Shown piece by piece: positions 1 through 6,900 of a DNA stretch of 7,845 nt. The DNA comes from Pseudomonadota bacterium (GTDB lineage: Bacteria; Desulfobacterota; Desulfobulbia; Desulfobulbales; SURF-16). Position numbers and translations under genes: made by a program. Under the pieces are notes generated by a model, which saw nothing but the letters and a program-made list of their open reading frames with translations, had not been told where the DNA came from and did not search any database. Position 1 is the first letter of the stretch; each line of letters opens with the position of its first letter. Where the stretch lies: NCBI GenBank assembly GCA_030597865.1, contig JAUVQZ010000138.1, positions 1 to 7,845 on the forward strand, written 5' to 3'.

Positions 1-83
1 GGCGGTGATGAAAATATGCCGTTGTTGGGCAGCTGATAGACAAACACGGATCAAGAGTCCGTTGCCGAACAATTAAACAGGGC

Positions 84-87
84 AGGA
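84..87 (+). promoter_or_regulatory. Ribosome binding site of the iron-sulfur protein gene
   Basis: AGGA lies four bases before the ATG at 92. It supports that start. No confident promoter is visible in the 91 bases before the gene. Confidence 0.5.
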
Positions 88-91
88 TCAA

Positions 92-898
92 ATGTGTGAG
101 TTTTGTACAAAGCATGGCGATGGCAAGGTCTGGTTTAAGAATGCCGCCAATTACGGCAAGGATCTGATGGCCGATCTTGAGCGACGCGATTATATCAAGG
201 ATTTTTTCACCTCCACCATTGAGGAGGGCATTGTCACCCTGGGCCGCCTGGAGACCCTCCACCAGAAGAAAAAACGGCTGCCGCCCCGCTTGGTCAAGGC
301 CATGGTGGACAAGGCCAAAGAGGAGCATTTCGGCCAGGTGGTAACCATTGAGGATATCCGCGACATGGTGGGCAAGGCCGCCACCGTGGTTCGCCTGCCC
401 TGCGCCTGCCGCTGGGCCGCCATGAAGACAGAAAACCGCTGCTGTTACAGTGTGAGCTATAGCCCGGACGCCTGGTACGATGATCTGGACATGGGCTATT
501 TTGGTCTGGCCCAGGATGAAGGGCTGGAGAGGATAAAGCCGGAAGAGGCAATCAGCCAGATGGAGACGCTGGAAAAGCAGGGCGCCGTCCACACCATCTG
601 GACCATGATGACCCCCTTTATCGGCGCCATCTGTAACTGCCAGCCCGGCGACTGCCTGGGCCTGCGCACCTTGGCGCTGGATGTGGAGACCATGTTCCGC
701 GGCGAGCAGGTGGCAATGGTGGATGAGGAGCGCTGCAACGGCTGCGGGGCGTGCGAGGAGGCCTGCCAGTTTCAGGCCATCAGCAGCCGTCAGCTCAGCG
801 GTGAGCAGGTGGCCGTGGTCAGCCCTGCCCAATGCTTCGGCTGCGGGTTATGCCGCAACCACTGCCCGGAAGAGGCCCTTGCCATGGTGGGACGTTAG
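92..898 (+). CDS. 4Fe-4S dicluster ferredoxin-type protein with additional cysteine motifs
   Basis: A 268-residue soluble protein that probably carries electrons through iron-sulfur clusters; its redox partner is not evident. The C-terminal third is a bacterial 2[4Fe-4S] ferredoxin domain: CxxCxxCxxxC at C215, C218, C221 and C225, and a second set at C248, C251, C254 and C258, each followed by the usual Pro/Gln-containing turn. The first 200 residues are not ferredoxin. They hold more paired cysteines: MCEFC at the N terminus (C2, C5), LPCACR (C104, C106), CC at 117-118 and CNCQPGDC (C181, C183, C188). These could ligate a further cluster or another metal. No signal peptide or membrane segment is seen, so it should be cytoplasmic. 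It ends one base before dgkA, so the two are probably co-transcribed. I do not recognise a specific named family, and the function is open beyond electron transfer. Confidence 0.88.
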   Translation: MCEFCTKHGDGKVWFKNAANYGKDLMADLERRDYIKDFFTSTIEEGIVTLGRLETLHQKKKRLPPRLVKAMVDKAKEEHFGQVVTIEDIRDMVGKAATVVRLPCACRWAAMKTENRCCYSVSYSPDAWYDDLDMGYFGLAQDEGLERIKPEEAISQMETLEKQGAVHTIWTMMTPFIGAICNCQPGDCLGLRTLALDVETMFRGEQVAMVDEERCNGCGACEEACQFQAISSRQLSGEQVAVVSPAQCFGCGLCRNHCPEEALAMVGR

Positions 899-899
899 T

Positions 900-1283
900 A
901 TGGAAAATAAAGGGCAGATCCCAACCCGGGCACGCGGCCTGGAACGGATCATCCGGGCGGCCGGCTACTCCTGGGCCGGGCTGCGCCATACCTTTAAAAA
1001 CGAGGCCGCCTTCCGCCAGGAGATCCTTCTCTGCCTCATCCTAACGCCACTGATTCTCCTGATGCCCCTCAGTCTGTTGGCCAAGCTCTACCTCGTCGGC
1101 TGCCTGGCCCTGGTGCTGATCTGCGAGCTTGTCAACACCGGTCTTGAGGTCATCATTAATCACATCTCGCCCCAGTACAGCGAGGCGGCCAAGAACGCTA
1201 AGGATATCGGCAGCGCCCTGGTCCTTGTCGCCCTAGCCAATCTGACCATCGCCTTTCTGGCCCTGCTGACATCTCTCTTCTGA
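900..1283 (+). CDS. dgkA: Diacylglycerol kinase, prokaryotic integral membrane type
   Basis: A 127-residue inner-membrane enzyme that phosphorylates diacylglycerol to phosphatidic acid with ATP, recycling lipid into phospholipid synthesis. Its length matches the small trimeric DgkA family (E. coli about 122 residues). The N-terminal amphipathic block RIIRAAGYSWAGLR (16-29) and NEAAFRQE (34-41) are nearly the same as in E. coli. The catalytic region is ELVNTGLE (76-83), with E76, N79 and E83 matching E. coli E69, N72 and E76. AKDIGSA (100-106) is also conserved. Three hydrophobic helices are visible, at about 42-60, 62-86 and 104-126. The ATG at 900 is chosen because the family N terminus begins there. 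The open frame runs further upstream but only as an out-of-frame overlap with the preceding gene. One base separates it from the upstream stop, suggesting translational coupling, with GGTGGGA at 886-892 as a weak ribosome binding site. Confidence 0.95.
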   Translation: MENKGQIPTRARGLERIIRAAGYSWAGLRHTFKNEAAFRQEILLCLILTPLILLMPLSLLAKLYLVGCLALVLICELVNTGLEVIINHISPQYSEAAKNAKDIGSALVLVALANLTIAFLALLTSLF

Positions 1284-1289
1284 CCCATC

Positions 1290-1418
1290 CTACAAGCTAA
1301 ACAAGTCGCCCTCATCATTCAGCCTGGTCGCATAGGTGGCAAGAAAAACGAAAGCTGTCTCGCGGTCTTTGTTTTCGACCGGATGAAAATAGATGCGGCA
1401 ATGTCTAAATATCCAGCT
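1290..1418 (-). pseudogene. Relic resembling an internal piece of a SNF2-type helicase
   Basis: The minus strand here is open for 42 codons between a TAA at 1419-1421 and a TAG at 1290-1292, with no credible start. It contains RIYFHPVENK and AFVFLATYATRL, which remind me of the conserved (F)HPxEN...PFAFLATYxxRL stretch in the N-terminal half of long bacterial SNF2-family DEAD/DEAH helicases. Those proteins are about 1000 residues long, so only a scrap would remain. The part after RLNDEG diverges and stops at once. The recognition is from memory of the family and is moderate at best. The relic converges on dgkA, with six bases between the two stop codons. Confidence 0.4.
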
Positions 1419-1623
1419 TTAGCCCTTGAATGGTACTGAATTGCATCCGCAAAGGCATCAATGGGCCGAAATCTTTCCGTAGTTTACGGAGTCGAATGTA
1501 TTCGAAAAGGCCAACACAGCGCCATGCTTTTCCAACCATATCTTGCAAAACCATATCCACGGCCTATATACTGTTCGTCCTTATACCGATAAAAATACCG
1601 CTGCACCGGAACACCCCAGAAAA
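1419..1623 (+). other. Non-coding stretch with small inverted and direct repeats
   Basis: No credible gene is seen in either strand. A plus frame is open at 1430-1663, but it has an atypical composition, no ribosome binding site and runs through a terminator hairpin. A minus frame of about 48 codons also lacks recognisable content. Two small inverted repeats follow one another: TCCGTA/TACGGA (1476-1481 with 1485-1490) and TCGAA/TTCGA (1492-1496 with 1501-1505). A 9-base direct repeat AACCATATC is at 1534-1542 and 1549-1557. The segment may be decayed coding DNA continuous with the helicase-like relic. Confidence 0.4.
1523..1539 (+). repeat. Copy 1 of a 17-base direct repeat
   Basis: CATGCTTTTCCAACCAT matches the 17 bases at 1891-1907 at 16 positions; only the fourteenth base differs. 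The two copies lie on either side of the tRNA-end scar, 368 bases apart. Confidence 0.6.
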
Positions 1624-1657
1624 GAAAAACCCCGAAATCCTTATGCAGGACTCGGGG
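1624..1657 (-). terminator. Rho-independent terminator of the interrupted tRNA gene
   Basis: A hairpin pairs CCCCGA (1630-1635) with TCGGGG (1652-1657) and continues as TCC (1638-1640) with GGA (1648-1650) around a 7-base loop. Read on the minus strand it is followed directly by TTTTTCTTTTC. It starts about 25 bases after the CCA end of the tRNA fragment, the usual place for a tRNA terminator. In the plus direction the stem lacks a U tract. Confidence 0.8.
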
Positions 1658-1682
1658 CTATAGGCTAAACCGGATTGTTATT

Positions 1683-1705
1683 TGGTGGCGATACAGGGAA
1701 TTGAA
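1683..1705 (-). pseudogene. Displaced 3' end of a tRNA gene (integration scar, att site)
   Basis: Read on the minus strand, these 23 bases fit tRNA positions 54-76 exactly: T-loop TTCAATT, 3' T-stem CCCTG, 3' acceptor strand TATCGCC, discriminator A, then CCA. The rest of a tRNA should lie at higher coordinates, but the sequence upstream of the T-loop shows no T-stem partner in the right place and no anticodon or D arm. The intact gene should begin with GGCGATA. Discriminator A fits many tRNAs, elongator tRNA-Met among them, and the identity cannot be fixed. Integrases of islands and phages often use this part of tRNA genes, which leaves such a fragment at one end. Confidence 0.72.
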
Positions 1706-1724
1706 TCATAGCCGCCAATCCCTG
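1694..1724. repeat. Imperfect inverted repeat at the tRNA scar
   Basis: CAGGGAATTG (1694-1703) is opposed by CAATCCCTG (1716-1724) across 12 bases, with one bulged base. The left arm belongs to the tRNA T-arm and the right arm to the presumed island side. The layout resembles paired core-type binding sites of a tyrosine recombinase. That reading is inferred from position. Confidence 0.45.
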
Positions 1725-1767
1725 CCAATATAAGTACCGCCAAAAATACCGTCACACTTTTGTCGCT

Positions 1768-1823
1768 GCTCACAAAACTACGAGGTAGTTCTACTCACCA
1801 GTAAAAACTGGCGAACCGTGAGC
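1768..1823. repeat. Branched inverted-repeat structure
   Basis: An outer 6-base stem GCTCAC (1768-1773) with GTGAGC (1818-1823) encloses two hairpins: AACTAC/GTAGTT with loop GAG (1776-1790) and CCAGT/ACTGG with loop AAAA (1798-1811). CTCAC recurs at 1794-1798. The strands could fold into a three-way junction. It is close to the integration scar, so recombinase arm sites or a folded single-strand DNA end are possible. An RNA structure is also possible. I do not recognise a known class. Confidence 0.45.
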
Positions 1824-1879
1824 CTGTGAAAATAATACAACAATGCAAGCCTGCCCCCCGTGCCGACATGTTTTTCCAC

Positions 1880-1915
1880 AAAAAAACCCGCATGCTTTTC
1901 CAAACATGCGGGTTT
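1880..1915 (-). terminator. Rho-independent terminator closing the minus-strand gene cluster
   Basis: An 11-base perfect stem, AAACCCGCATG (1884-1894) with CATGCGGGTTT (1905-1915), has a 10-base loop. Read on the minus strand the stem runs into seven T residues (1886-1880). It lies 24 bases after the stop codon of the small basic protein gene and so should end the transcript carrying the genes to the right. Weak bidirectional action is possible. Confidence 0.88.
1891..1907 (+). repeat. Copy 2 of a 17-base direct repeat
   Basis: This copy, CATGCTTTTCCAAACAT, overlaps the loop and the inner stem of the terminator at 1880-1915. It matches 1523-1539 at 16 of 17 bases. Confidence 0.6.
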
Positions 1916-1938
1916 CAAATCAAATAAACTAAACAAGA

Positions 1939-2112
1939 TCAATCCAGATACTTGAGATGGGCCATTTCATGAACCTTCTGTCTTGACCTGGCAAAATCAC
2001 CGAAAGCCTGGGCGGTCTTTCGCTCCAGAGCAGAACGTACTTTGTTAATATCCTCTTTGGAGGAAAGTAGGTTCTTTACCTTCTTCATTTTAACTTTTTT
2101 TAATGATTTCAT
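1939..2112 (-). CDS. Small basic helical protein, function unknown
   Basis: A 57-residue protein with a strongly lysine-rich N terminus (MKSLKKVKMKKVKNLL) followed by a charged, probably helical remainder ending MAHLKYLD. No cysteine, signal peptide or membrane segment is present, and I do not recognise the family. The ATG at 2112 is preferred over a GTG at 2124: GAGGTG at 2117-2122 is well placed as its ribosome binding site, and those six bases are also the last two sense codons of the upstream gene. One base separates the upstream stop codon from this ATG, so translation is probably coupled. The basic N terminus suggests nucleic-acid or acidic-protein binding. It could be a regulator, inhibitor or substrate of the neighbouring peptidase-like protein, all by inference from position only. 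The terminator at 1880-1915 follows. Confidence 0.7.
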   Translation of the reverse strand: MKSLKKVKMKKVKNLLSSKEDINKVRSALERKTAQAFGDFARSRQKVHEMAHLKYLD

Positions 2113-2113
2113 A

Positions 2114-3586
2114 TTACACCTCACAGAGATTGTTCACATAACAAGGATATGGAATAATTTTATCGGTGTCAAGAGCGCCGAAGTTAAACCTTTTGGGGTC
2201 ATCCGTCAAGAAATCTCGATCATTTAACAATAGGAAGTCTGGATAATGAATTGAAAGAAAAGGCATCCTGTCATGTGGGTTGGCTGTGGCATCGAAAAGA
2301 ATTTCTCCGGCGATTTCACCATCTTTGAACAATTCAGGAGTTGATATTTCACACACCCAAATGAACTTCGGCATAGGCATTTCGCAATACACGTTTGCGA
2401 TGCCAAACGGTACAGAATTAGCTCTCCTCATTCTTTTGAAAGATTTTGATGATGTTAGAAAGGTTCGGGTGACAATATCCTCGTATCTCAACAGACTTGA
2501 TTGAGCATTCAAGCCCAGGGTGTCCTCGGTCAAAATGGCTTTTGATAGCTCTACTATATGCTCAGCAGAAAGATGAATTTTTTCATAAAGCGGAACAATG
2601 AAGGTATCAATTTCTTCCGTTTTAAACCGAGACCAATATCCATCAGCGGGAGCAGGATCATTTTTCCTGATTGCATGATACGGTAAAAAGTTATCATCGT
2701 TAGCAATGAAGCCGGAAAGATAAGCATCACTTGTAGCTGGAGTTTCAGGCTCGACAATGTTGTAATCTGACAAGTGTCCGATAATAGTAATCGCATGCGC
2801 ATGCCCGGATAACGCCACGACGACTGGTAACCCAGACTCGACGTACATATAGAGAAGCTGGTCAAACAAATCTCTGCGCTGATCACGAATATAGATTTCA
2901 GGTGAAAACCCAAAATTGCTAAACATCTCTGTTACTTGATGGGCTGTTAATCCTTTTGACGGCACCAATCTACCCTTGGAAACGTCACTTGTAAGCTGAG
3001 ACACCTCATATGGCCACTTCTCTGCATATCTTTTGTACCGCTGACTGAAGTACCGAAAAATCATCCAACAGGCTGCATGAGCGCAAACCGTCACATCACT
3101 ATCCTGGCTCATATACGGGAAGCCAGTAGCGATTAATTCCGCGCCAAGAATATGAACAGGATATTGAGAAACGCAAATATGCCCGGAAACAAATGGTAAT
3201 TTTTCTGGGTCGAGAATTGTTCTGCCAATCGTGAAAACACGGTTGGGTCTCAGCACAATAAACCCGACATAAGCTTCCTGGTAACGGTCAAGCTTGAATA
3301 GCATTTGAGGTGCTATTTTCTCAGTGAAAAAATTTACCCTAATTGTCTTGCTCGGATACTGGGCAAACTTGCGGGAAAAAAAGTTAAAATAAGTGTCGCG
3401 GTAATCAGCATCCACATAACCTTTCTCAACTATTATTGTCTTCGCCACCTCCTTTAGGTAGTTATGGATTAGAGAAAAATCCCGAGGCGTAATATATCCT
3501 TCACAGATATTAAAAAAACTCTGCCAGTCTTCGATTGACTCAACTTGAACTAAAGTATGCTGTTCTTTTTCATGAAATACCGGCAC
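2114..3586 (-). CDS. Uncharacterised protein with papain/C39-like cysteine peptidase pattern
   Basis: A 490-residue protein with no signal peptide or clear membrane helix. The middle looks like a papain-fold core: a helix starting at cysteine in VCAHAACWMIFRYF (C168, with C173 near), a strand after histidine in GHAHAITIIGH (H262 or H264), and IANDDNFLPYH (D297/D298), giving a possible Cys-His-Asp triad. Q161, seven residues before C168, may serve the oxyanion hole. The N-terminal 150 residues and the C-terminal 150, with PKFIWVCEIS at 406-415, match nothing I can name. If active it would cleave a peptide or isopeptide bond, but a transferase or inactive fold is also possible. The GTG start at 3586 is supported by AGGAG six bases upstream. 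The gene is more AT-rich than hsdR or dgkA. It follows a relic of another HsdR and probably shares the restriction operon's transcript. Confidence 0.85.
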   Translation of the reverse strand: MPVFHEKEQHTLVQVESIEDWQSFFNICEGYITPRDFSLIHNYLKEVAKTIIVEKGYVDADYRDTYFNFFSRKFAQYPSKTIRVNFFTEKIAPQMLFKLDRYQEAYVGFIVLRPNRVFTIGRTILDPEKLPFVSGHICVSQYPVHILGAELIATGFPYMSQDSDVTVCAHAACWMIFRYFSQRYKRYAEKWPYEVSQLTSDVSKGRLVPSKGLTAHQVTEMFSNFGFSPEIYIRDQRRDLFDQLLYMYVESGLPVVVALSGHAHAITIIGHLSDYNIVEPETPATSDAYLSGFIANDDNFLPYHAIRKNDPAPADGYWSRFKTEEIDTFIVPLYEKIHLSAEHIVELSKAILTEDTLGLNAQSSLLRYEDIVTRTFLTSSKSFKRMRRANSVPFGIANVYCEMPMPKFIWVCEISTPELFKDGEIAGEILFDATANPHDRMPFLSIHYPDFLLLNDRDFLTDDPKRFNFGALDTDKIIPYPCYVNNLCEV

Positions 3587-3592
3587 TTCTTT

Positions 3593-3597
3593 CTCCT
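3593..3597 (-). promoter_or_regulatory. Ribosome binding site fixing the GTG start at 3586
   Basis: AGGAG on the minus strand lies six bases before the GTG at 3586. No in-frame ATG with a comparable site is found near it, so GTG is taken as the start. Confidence 0.7.
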
Positions 3598-3640
3598 TGT
3601 TGATTCCTAAAAGCTAACAATTTTCCGGCGACCTCCAGAA

Positions 3641-3892
3641 CTACGCCCCCTGAAACCGCTTAAAATTCTCCGCCTGCTCGAAAATCTCCCTATCCACCGG
3701 CGGGTAGCCGTTGTCTGCCAGGGAAATAATCAAATCAACCTTGAGCTCGGCCTTGATGTCGTCGCGCTGGCTCCAGTCGGTGTATTTAGCCTTGTCGTCC
3801 ACCAGCTTCTTCACCTCTTTGGCCAGGTGCAGGAATTTGTCTTCCGGGTATTCAAAATCATACTTGCAGGCGAGGGACTGAGCTGCCTCAGA
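3641..3892 (-). pseudogene. C-terminal relic of a second type I restriction subunit HsdR
   Basis: The minus strand is open for 83 codons from just after a TGA (3893-3895) to a TAG (3641-3643), with no good start. The content is the typical C-terminal end of one HsdR class: YDFEYPEDKF, LVDDKAKYTDW, RDDIKAELKVDLI and NGYPPV, then EIFEQAENFKRF. In that class these residues form the last helical part of the motor subunit, which contacts the methyltransferase core. The intact HsdR just upstream ends differently (FARVVYDLLKVAAEG), so this is not its own read-through tail. The most likely history is replacement of an older type I locus, leaving its 3' end behind. A short expressed peptide is not excluded but has no visible start site. 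Confidence 0.72.
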
Positions 3893-3906
3893 TCAGCTTG
3901 CTAACA

Positions 3907-6900
3907 TTAGCCTTCAGCGGCAACCTTCAACAAATCATACACCACCCGGGCAAAACCGGCGGCCTTGGCCGGGTCAGAAAGGAGCTGCATCATCTGGTTT
4001 TGATGGGCTTCGCTGCTGTCCATCACTGCGTCATCAACGGCCTTGGGGAAGTCGCCGAGCAGGGCTTGTTCAGGGGTGTTGTTGGCGATCTGCATCATTA
4101 CCAGCTCATTCTCGCTGATTTTATCGCGGATGGTATAGGCGTAGTTCACCAGATCTTTATTGGTGAGTTCGTCAGTGATAAACAGCTCGTTTAAACGATT
4201 GATAATCAGGGAGAGAAACTCTTCTTTTTTATCCTTGGCCTTGGCCGTGCCAAGGCCTTCGCCAGGCTCAAGCTGATAATCCGGGCTGTTCTCCTGGAGC
4301 TTCAAATCCTGCCGCCGTATTTCTGAAAGCCGGTAATGGCTTAGTATGACGTTATCCAGGTCAATCGCATCCTCATCAATCAGGGATTCCCGCAACATGG
4401 GGCGCAGGTTACGGGCGTATAGGCAGAGTTTTTCCAAGTCCTTGTCATCGTAATCAACGATCTGCGACATAAACTCATAGAACCGGACAAAGGTGCCGAG
4501 ATCCTTTTTAAAGATCTCCAGGGCATCTTTTTCCGCCTTGCACTCCTTGAAAGAATTTTCTGCATTGGCAATCAGCACCGGGTCTTTGGTTTTCTTGGTG
4601 CGTTCAAACATCTCTTTGGCCAGCTTATAGGCATCAATTGCCGATTTATAACGCAGCTGCCACCGTTCAACTGCTGGCTTACAGATATTGGCAATGGCGG
4701 CATTGCTCTTGCTCTTCTGCAGAAATGCCTCACAAAACTGCTCCACCTCCTGCCACAGGAAGATCCTCTCAGCCCGCAGTTTCTCATTAAGGTCAAAGAT
4801 CAAGCCAGGATCAGAGACATCGGCCAGCTCCGCCGTCTGATAATAAGGCTGGAAGGAGGCCAGAATCTCCTCCGGATCATTAAAGAAATCGAGGACAAAG
4901 GTGCCTATCTCGGCCTTGCCGGGATAGGTTCGGTTCAAGCGCGACAATGTTTGCACGCACTCAACCCCGCCAAGCTTCTTATCCACATACATGGCACAGA
5001 GCTTGGGCTGGTCAAAACCGGTCTGGAATTTATTGGCAACAATCATCACCTGGTAATCGGCAGAGTCAAAGGCCTTGCGCATATCACGGCCTTTCAGGTT
5101 GGGGTTCATGTTTGTTTCGGTAAACTTCTCACCAAGCAGCTCTGCCGCATGAGGGTCATTCTCGCTAAACTCCACCTCGCCTGAAAAGGCCACCATTGCA
5201 TGGATCTTTTCATAGCCCTTGCCAGCAATATACTTATCAAAGCCCTGTTTATAGCGCACCGCCTCTTTGCGGCCACTGGTCACCACCATGGCCTTGGCCT
5301 GGCCGCCAAGAAGGCCCATGACATTATCTTTAAAATGCTCAACAATCACCTGGACCTTTTGGGCGATGTTATAATCGTGCAACCGTACCCATTGGTTGAC
5401 TTTCACCTTGGCCTTTTTGCTCTCCACCTCCTGGTCTTCTTCCTGGATCTTCAGGGACAGGTTATAGGCCACCCTATAGTTGGTGTAGTTCTTTAAGACA
5501 TCGAGGATAAAACCTTCCTCAATGGCCTGGCGCATGGTGTAGACATGATAGGCTTCCGGCTTATTAGCCTTGGAAGGCGGCTCCGCAGGATTAGGCAGAC
5601 GGCCAAACAACTCAAGAGTCTTTGTTTTCGGGGTAGCAGTAAAGGCAAAATAGCTGAGATTTGAAGATGCTCGGCGCGAGGCCACAGCCGCATCCAAGAT
5701 ATCTTCTGAGGAGAGGTCTTCGTCATCCTCCTTGGCCTCGATCATCAACACCTCTTTTAACTGACGGGCTGTGGAGCCGGTTTGGGATGAATGGGCCTCA
5801 TCGGCAATCACCGCGTAATTACGCTCCTTGAGGCTGACGCTGTTTTCGATGGCCCTGAGAACAAAGGGAAAGGTCTGGATGGTGACGATGATGATGGGTT
5901 GGGAATTTTCTAAGGCTGTGGCCAGTTTCTCCGATTTGGAGCCATCGCCCTCCTCTTGATTGATGCGCCCCACCACACCATCCACATGCTCAAACTGGTA
6001 GATGGTGTCCTGAAGCTGGGCATCCAGTACGGTGCGATCAGTGACGATGATTACTGAGGCAAATTGTTTATTGCCCTCCTGATCATAGAGAGAGGAAAGT
6101 TGGTGGGCTGTCCAGGCAATGGAGTTGGATTTGCCGGAACCAGCACTATGCTGGACAAGATATTTTTGGCCTAGCCCTTCGCCATGGGCGGCACCAACCA
6201 GTTTTCGCACCACATCCCATTGATGGTAACGGGGGAAGATCAGGGTCTCTTTCTTGAACTTCTTGCCCTGCCAATCCTCCTTTTCCACAATCTCCAGGTG
6301 GACAAAGCGGGCCAGGATGTTGAGCAGATTGTCAGGGAGCAGCACCTCATTCCAGAGATAGTCGGTGGCGTATTGGTTGACATCATCCGGCACATCATTA
6401 CCGGAACCTCCCTCCTTGGTACCCTTATTAAAAGGTAGGAAAAAGGTGTCTGGCCCGGCCAGGCGGGTGGCCATATAGACCTCGTACTGGCTCACGGCAA
6501 AATGGACCAAGGCCCCGCGCTTAAAGGTGAGGAGTGGTTCCGACTTCTTAGTAGCCGGATCAATGGGTGGGCGGGTGGTCTTATACTGCTTAATGGCGTT
6601 TTGCACTGCCTGCTTAAATTCCGACTTCAACTCCAGGGTTGCCACAGGCAGGCCATTAACAAAGAGGACCAGATCAATACGCCAGGCCTTGGCCTTGGTG
6701 CCGGTCTCGGCCAGATGCTCCTCTGTGGCCCAGGGGGAGTAGACAAGCTCCGGCACCACTCGCAGCCGGTTCTGCTCATAACGGGCCAGGGTGTCCGGGT
6801 TGAGATCATGCTCGGGCTTGAATTGGCAGAGGCGAAAGCGGGTACCGCGATCACGCAATTCATGGCGCAAGACACCCAAGGTACCAAAGGTACGCATCTC

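Noticed and set aside
1..36. Possible last codons of an upstream plus-strand gene ending in TGA at 34-36
   Set aside because: Too short to judge; another frame is also open to about 76, so no frame can be preferred.
681..899. N-terminal extension of the dgkA frame back to 681
   Set aside because: It overlaps the ferredoxin domain of the upstream gene out of frame, and DgkA proteins begin at about the ATG at 900.
1430..1663. Plus-strand open frame of 77 codons
   Set aside because: No ribosome binding site, unusual composition, no recognisable content, and it runs through a minus-strand terminator hairpin.
1678..1773. Minus-strand GTG frame of 31 codons with a hydrophobic middle that reads through the tRNA end
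   Set aside because: No ribosome binding site, the start lies inside a palindrome, and the end is explained by the tRNA fragment.
1297..1937. CTAAACAAG at 1297-1305 and again at 1929-1937, near the ends of two minus-strand frames
   Set aside because: Nine bases only and AT-rich; a chance match is plausible and no further similarity surrounds it.
1419..1938. Search for a CRISPR array in the gene-poor stretch
   Set aside because: The repeats seen are too few and irregular in length and spacing to be CRISPR.
2042..2227. Plus-strand open frame opposite the end of the peptidase-like gene
   Set aside because: It is the complement of two better supported minus genes and has no start signal.
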